Below, one piece after another: positions 62,553 to 64,000 of a stretch of DNA of 64,000 nucleotides (the first letter of the stretch is position 1; the number at the start of each line of letters is the position of its first letter). A program made the translations under genes and the position numbers. A model generated the notes under the pieces. It was not told where the DNA came from. It worked only from the letters and a program-made list of their open reading frames with translations, and did not search any database. Source of the stretch: Pseudonocardia parietis (lineage in GTDB: Bacteria > Actinomycetota > Actinomycetes > Mycobacteriales > Pseudonocardiaceae); contig NZ_JAGINU010000001.1 of assembly GCF_017876315.1 (NCBI RefSeq), positions 124,001-188,000 on the forward strand, written 5' to 3'.

Positions 62553-62965
62553 CGGCCGAGCTCCGCGAGCACCTCGTCCTGCGCCCGGCGGATGACGGGG
62601 CCGGCATCGCACCAGAACATCGTCGCGTCGAGGACGTAACGCAGGTGGACCTCGTCCGCCCCGTAGAGGAGGACACCGTCCCGGGCGGCTTCGAACCGGA
62701 GCAGGGCCCCGGCCCGGGCGAGGTCGACGAGATCGACGTCGTCGGTCCCCAGTGCACTTGCGACGGCGTCGAGGAGTTCCGCGGGATCGATGTCGCCCAG
62801 GTAGCCGAGGTCCCAGTCCGATCCCGGATGTGCCGTTCCGCGGCTCCGGGAGCCGTGCAGCAGCAGGAGTTCCAGCCCTTCGGCCCGGGCTGCGACGGCG
62901 CGCACGGCGTCGAGTCGTGCCGTGTCGAGGACGTCCGGACCGTTCACGACCCCCACCGTAGTCAT
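62549..62965 (-). CDS. mntA: MntA-family nucleotidyltransferase antitoxin
   Basis: A 138-residue minimal nucleotidyltransferase. The signature is G-S-R-S-R-G-T-A-H-P-G-S-D-W-D-L-G (GSx10DxD), with a third acidic residue in D-V-D-L-V-D. In the studied systems it transfers AMP to HepT. It is the first gene of the TA operon; upstream lies the divergent reductase gene, 77 bp away. The name refers to the TA antitoxin, not to manganese transport. Confidence 0.9.
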   Translation of the reverse strand: MTTVGVVNGPDVLDTARLDAVRAVAARAEGLELLLLHGSRSRGTAHPGSDWDLGYLGDIDPAELLDAVASALGTDDVDLVDLARAGALLRFEAARDGVLLYGADEVHLRYVLDATMFWCDAGPVIRRAQDEVLAELGR

Positions 62966-63042
62966 CCGTGGAAGCCGGGACCGGCCGTGACCGGGAGCAC
63001 GCTCGGCGGCGGCGCCCGGGGCCGGGTTGCGACACTGGCCCC

Positions 63043-64000
63043 ATGACCACCTCCGCGTCGTCGCCGAGCACCCCCGACTCGGATGCGCCCCCCGCCGGGC
63101 CGGAGAGCCCCACCCCGGCCGGGCCGGAGAGCACGGACGTCCTGGTCGTCGGGGCGGGACCGGCCGGGGCCGCGGCCGCCGCCTGGGCCGCCCGGCACGG
63201 CATGGACGTGGTGCTCGCCGACTCCGCCACGTTTCCCCGGGACAAGGCGTGCGGCGACGGGCTGACGCCGCGGGCGATCGCCGAGCTCACCCGGCTCGGC
63301 CTCGGCGCGTGGGTCGACGGACACGGCACCAACCACGGCCTGCGCGCGCACGGGTTCGGTCAGGTGCTGGAGCTGCCGTGGCCGGGCGGATCGCTGCCGG
63401 CGCACGGATCGGCGATCCCGCGCACCGAGCTGGACGCCGGGATCCGGCAGGCGGCGCTCGACTCCGGGGTGACACCGCTGGAGGGCGCGAAGGCGGTCGA
63501 CGTCGTGTTCTCCGGCGGTCGGGTCGAGTCGGTGGTGTTCGCCGACGGCCGCTCGGTGCGCTGCCGGCGCCTGGTCGTCGCGGACGGTGCCCGTTCGACG
63601 CTGGGCCGGGTGCTCGGCCGCGAGTGGCACCAGGACACCGCGTACGGCGTCGCCGCCCGCGGCTACATCAGCTCCGGCCGGCACGACGACCCGTGGATCA
63701 GCTCGCACCTGGAGCTGCGCGGCGAGTCCGACGAGGTGCTGGCCGGCTACGGCTGGCTCTTCCCGCTGAACGACGGCCGGGTGAACATCGGCGTCGGCAC
63801 CCTGGCGACCGACCGGCGTCCGGCGAACATCAAGCTGCGCGGCCTGATCGAGCACTACGCGAACGGCCGCCGCGACGACTGGCAGCTCGGCGGCAAGGTC
63901 GAGCACGTGCGCTCGGCGCTGCTGCCGATGGGCGGGGCCGTCTCCGGTGTCGCCGGGCCGAACTGGGCCCTGATCGGCGACTCGGCCGGCTGCGTGAACC
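63043..64000 (+). CDS. Geranylgeranyl-reductase-family FAD-dependent oxidoreductase, 3' truncated
   Basis: At least 319 residues, running off the window. After a disordered Ser/Pro leader (about 30 residues), D-V-L-V-V-G-A-G-P-A-G-A-A-A-A is the FAD-binding Rossmann motif; the D-K-A-C-G-D-G-L-T-P-R motif is typical of the geranylgeranyl/menaquinone-tail reductase family (MenJ-like), and the second G-D motif (L-I-G-D-S-A-G) is partly seen at the end. It would reduce isoprenoid double bonds, for example of menaquinone. ATG 63043 is taken; no strong ribosome-binding site. Confidence 0.88.
   Translation, partial: MTTSASSPSTPDSDAPPAGPESPTPAGPESTDVLVVGAGPAGAAAAAWAARHGMDVVLADSATFPRDKACGDGLTPRAIAELTRLGLGAWVDGHGTNHGLRAHGFGQVLELPWPGGSLPAHGSAIPRTELDAGIRQAALDSGVTPLEGAKAVDVVFSGGRVESVVFADGRSVRCRRLVVADGARSTLGRVLGREWHQDTAYGVAARGYISSGRHDDPWISSHLELRGESDEVLAGYGWLFPLNDGRVNIGVGTLATDRRPANIKLRGLIEHYANGRRDDWQLGGKVEHVRSALLPMGGAVSGVAGPNWALIGDSAGCVN

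Overview
The window is very GC-rich actinobacterial DNA. GTG starts, 4-bp start/stop overlaps, many TetR regulators, a WhiA-like protein, an actinobacterial IdeR/DmdR-type iron box, a fur-catalase pair, Ku/ligase NHEJ genes and a geranylgeranyl-reductase-family protein fit a soil actinomycete, probably Pseudonocardiaceae and perhaps Pseudonocardia. The genus is inferred from overall gene flavour, not from a marker search. Both window edges cut genes: a TetR regulator on the left and an FAD-dependent reductase on the right.

Layout. 0-4 kb: TetR end, CPBP membrane protease, a NarL-type two-component pair, a small membrane protein. 4-5.6 kb: a scar region with two phosphotransferase fragments, short imperfect repeats, a DUF4287 protein and a DUF1508 protein. 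5.6-9 kb: a two-gene cassette of an ATP-grasp ligase and a 674-residue protein of unknown function whose C-terminal half may be a papain-like cysteine-enzyme fold. 9-23 kb: WhiA paralogue, four more regulators (three TetR, one Fur), a quinone oxidoreductase, a luciferase-like flavin monooxygenase, an S9 peptidase, arsenate reductase, catalase with Fur, an MFS exporter and an EEP-family hydrolase. 23-29 kb: core amino-acid genes (lysC-asd; leuA with a leucine leader peptide). 28.6-30.2 kb: an XRE/DUF5753 regulator facing two tiny coupled ORFs across an array of TGCAAT boxes, then three 32-bp hairpin repeats. 30-35.3 kb: recR, ybaB, an amidase lipoprotein, dnaX, the SRP RNA and tRNA-Ser(GGA).

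35.3-44 kb: a MaoC/MFS/TetR cassette next to the tRNA, a broken cation-efflux gene, an iron cluster (cupin, FhuF-like reductase, siderophore-binding lipoprotein) with an iron box, an ABC metal importer predicted to carry Mn2+, and a guanidine exporter behind a guanidine-III riboswitch. 44-50.6 kb: a tandem duplication of a periplasmic molybdenum hydroxylase (large plus 2Fe-2S subunit), both copies preceded by the same inverted repeat. 50.6-64 kb: tRNA-Ser(CGA), tadA and its associated gene, an M20 hydrolase, an amidase interrupted by one amber codon, a PUA/ASCH-like winged-helix protein, tyrA, a glycolipid-binding-type protein, an ATP-dependent DNA ligase divergent from ku, an LCP cell-wall enzyme, a nucleoside phosphorylase, a PH-domain protein, a HepT/MntA toxin-antitoxin pair and the partial reductase.

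How the genes work together. Several units are clearly functional groups: histidine kinase plus regulator; fur plus catalase; lysC plus asd; recR plus ybaB next to dnaX; the three-gene Mn importer; riboswitch plus exporter; ku plus ligase; hepT plus mntA. Family assignments come from motifs and remembered family patterns only; no search was run.
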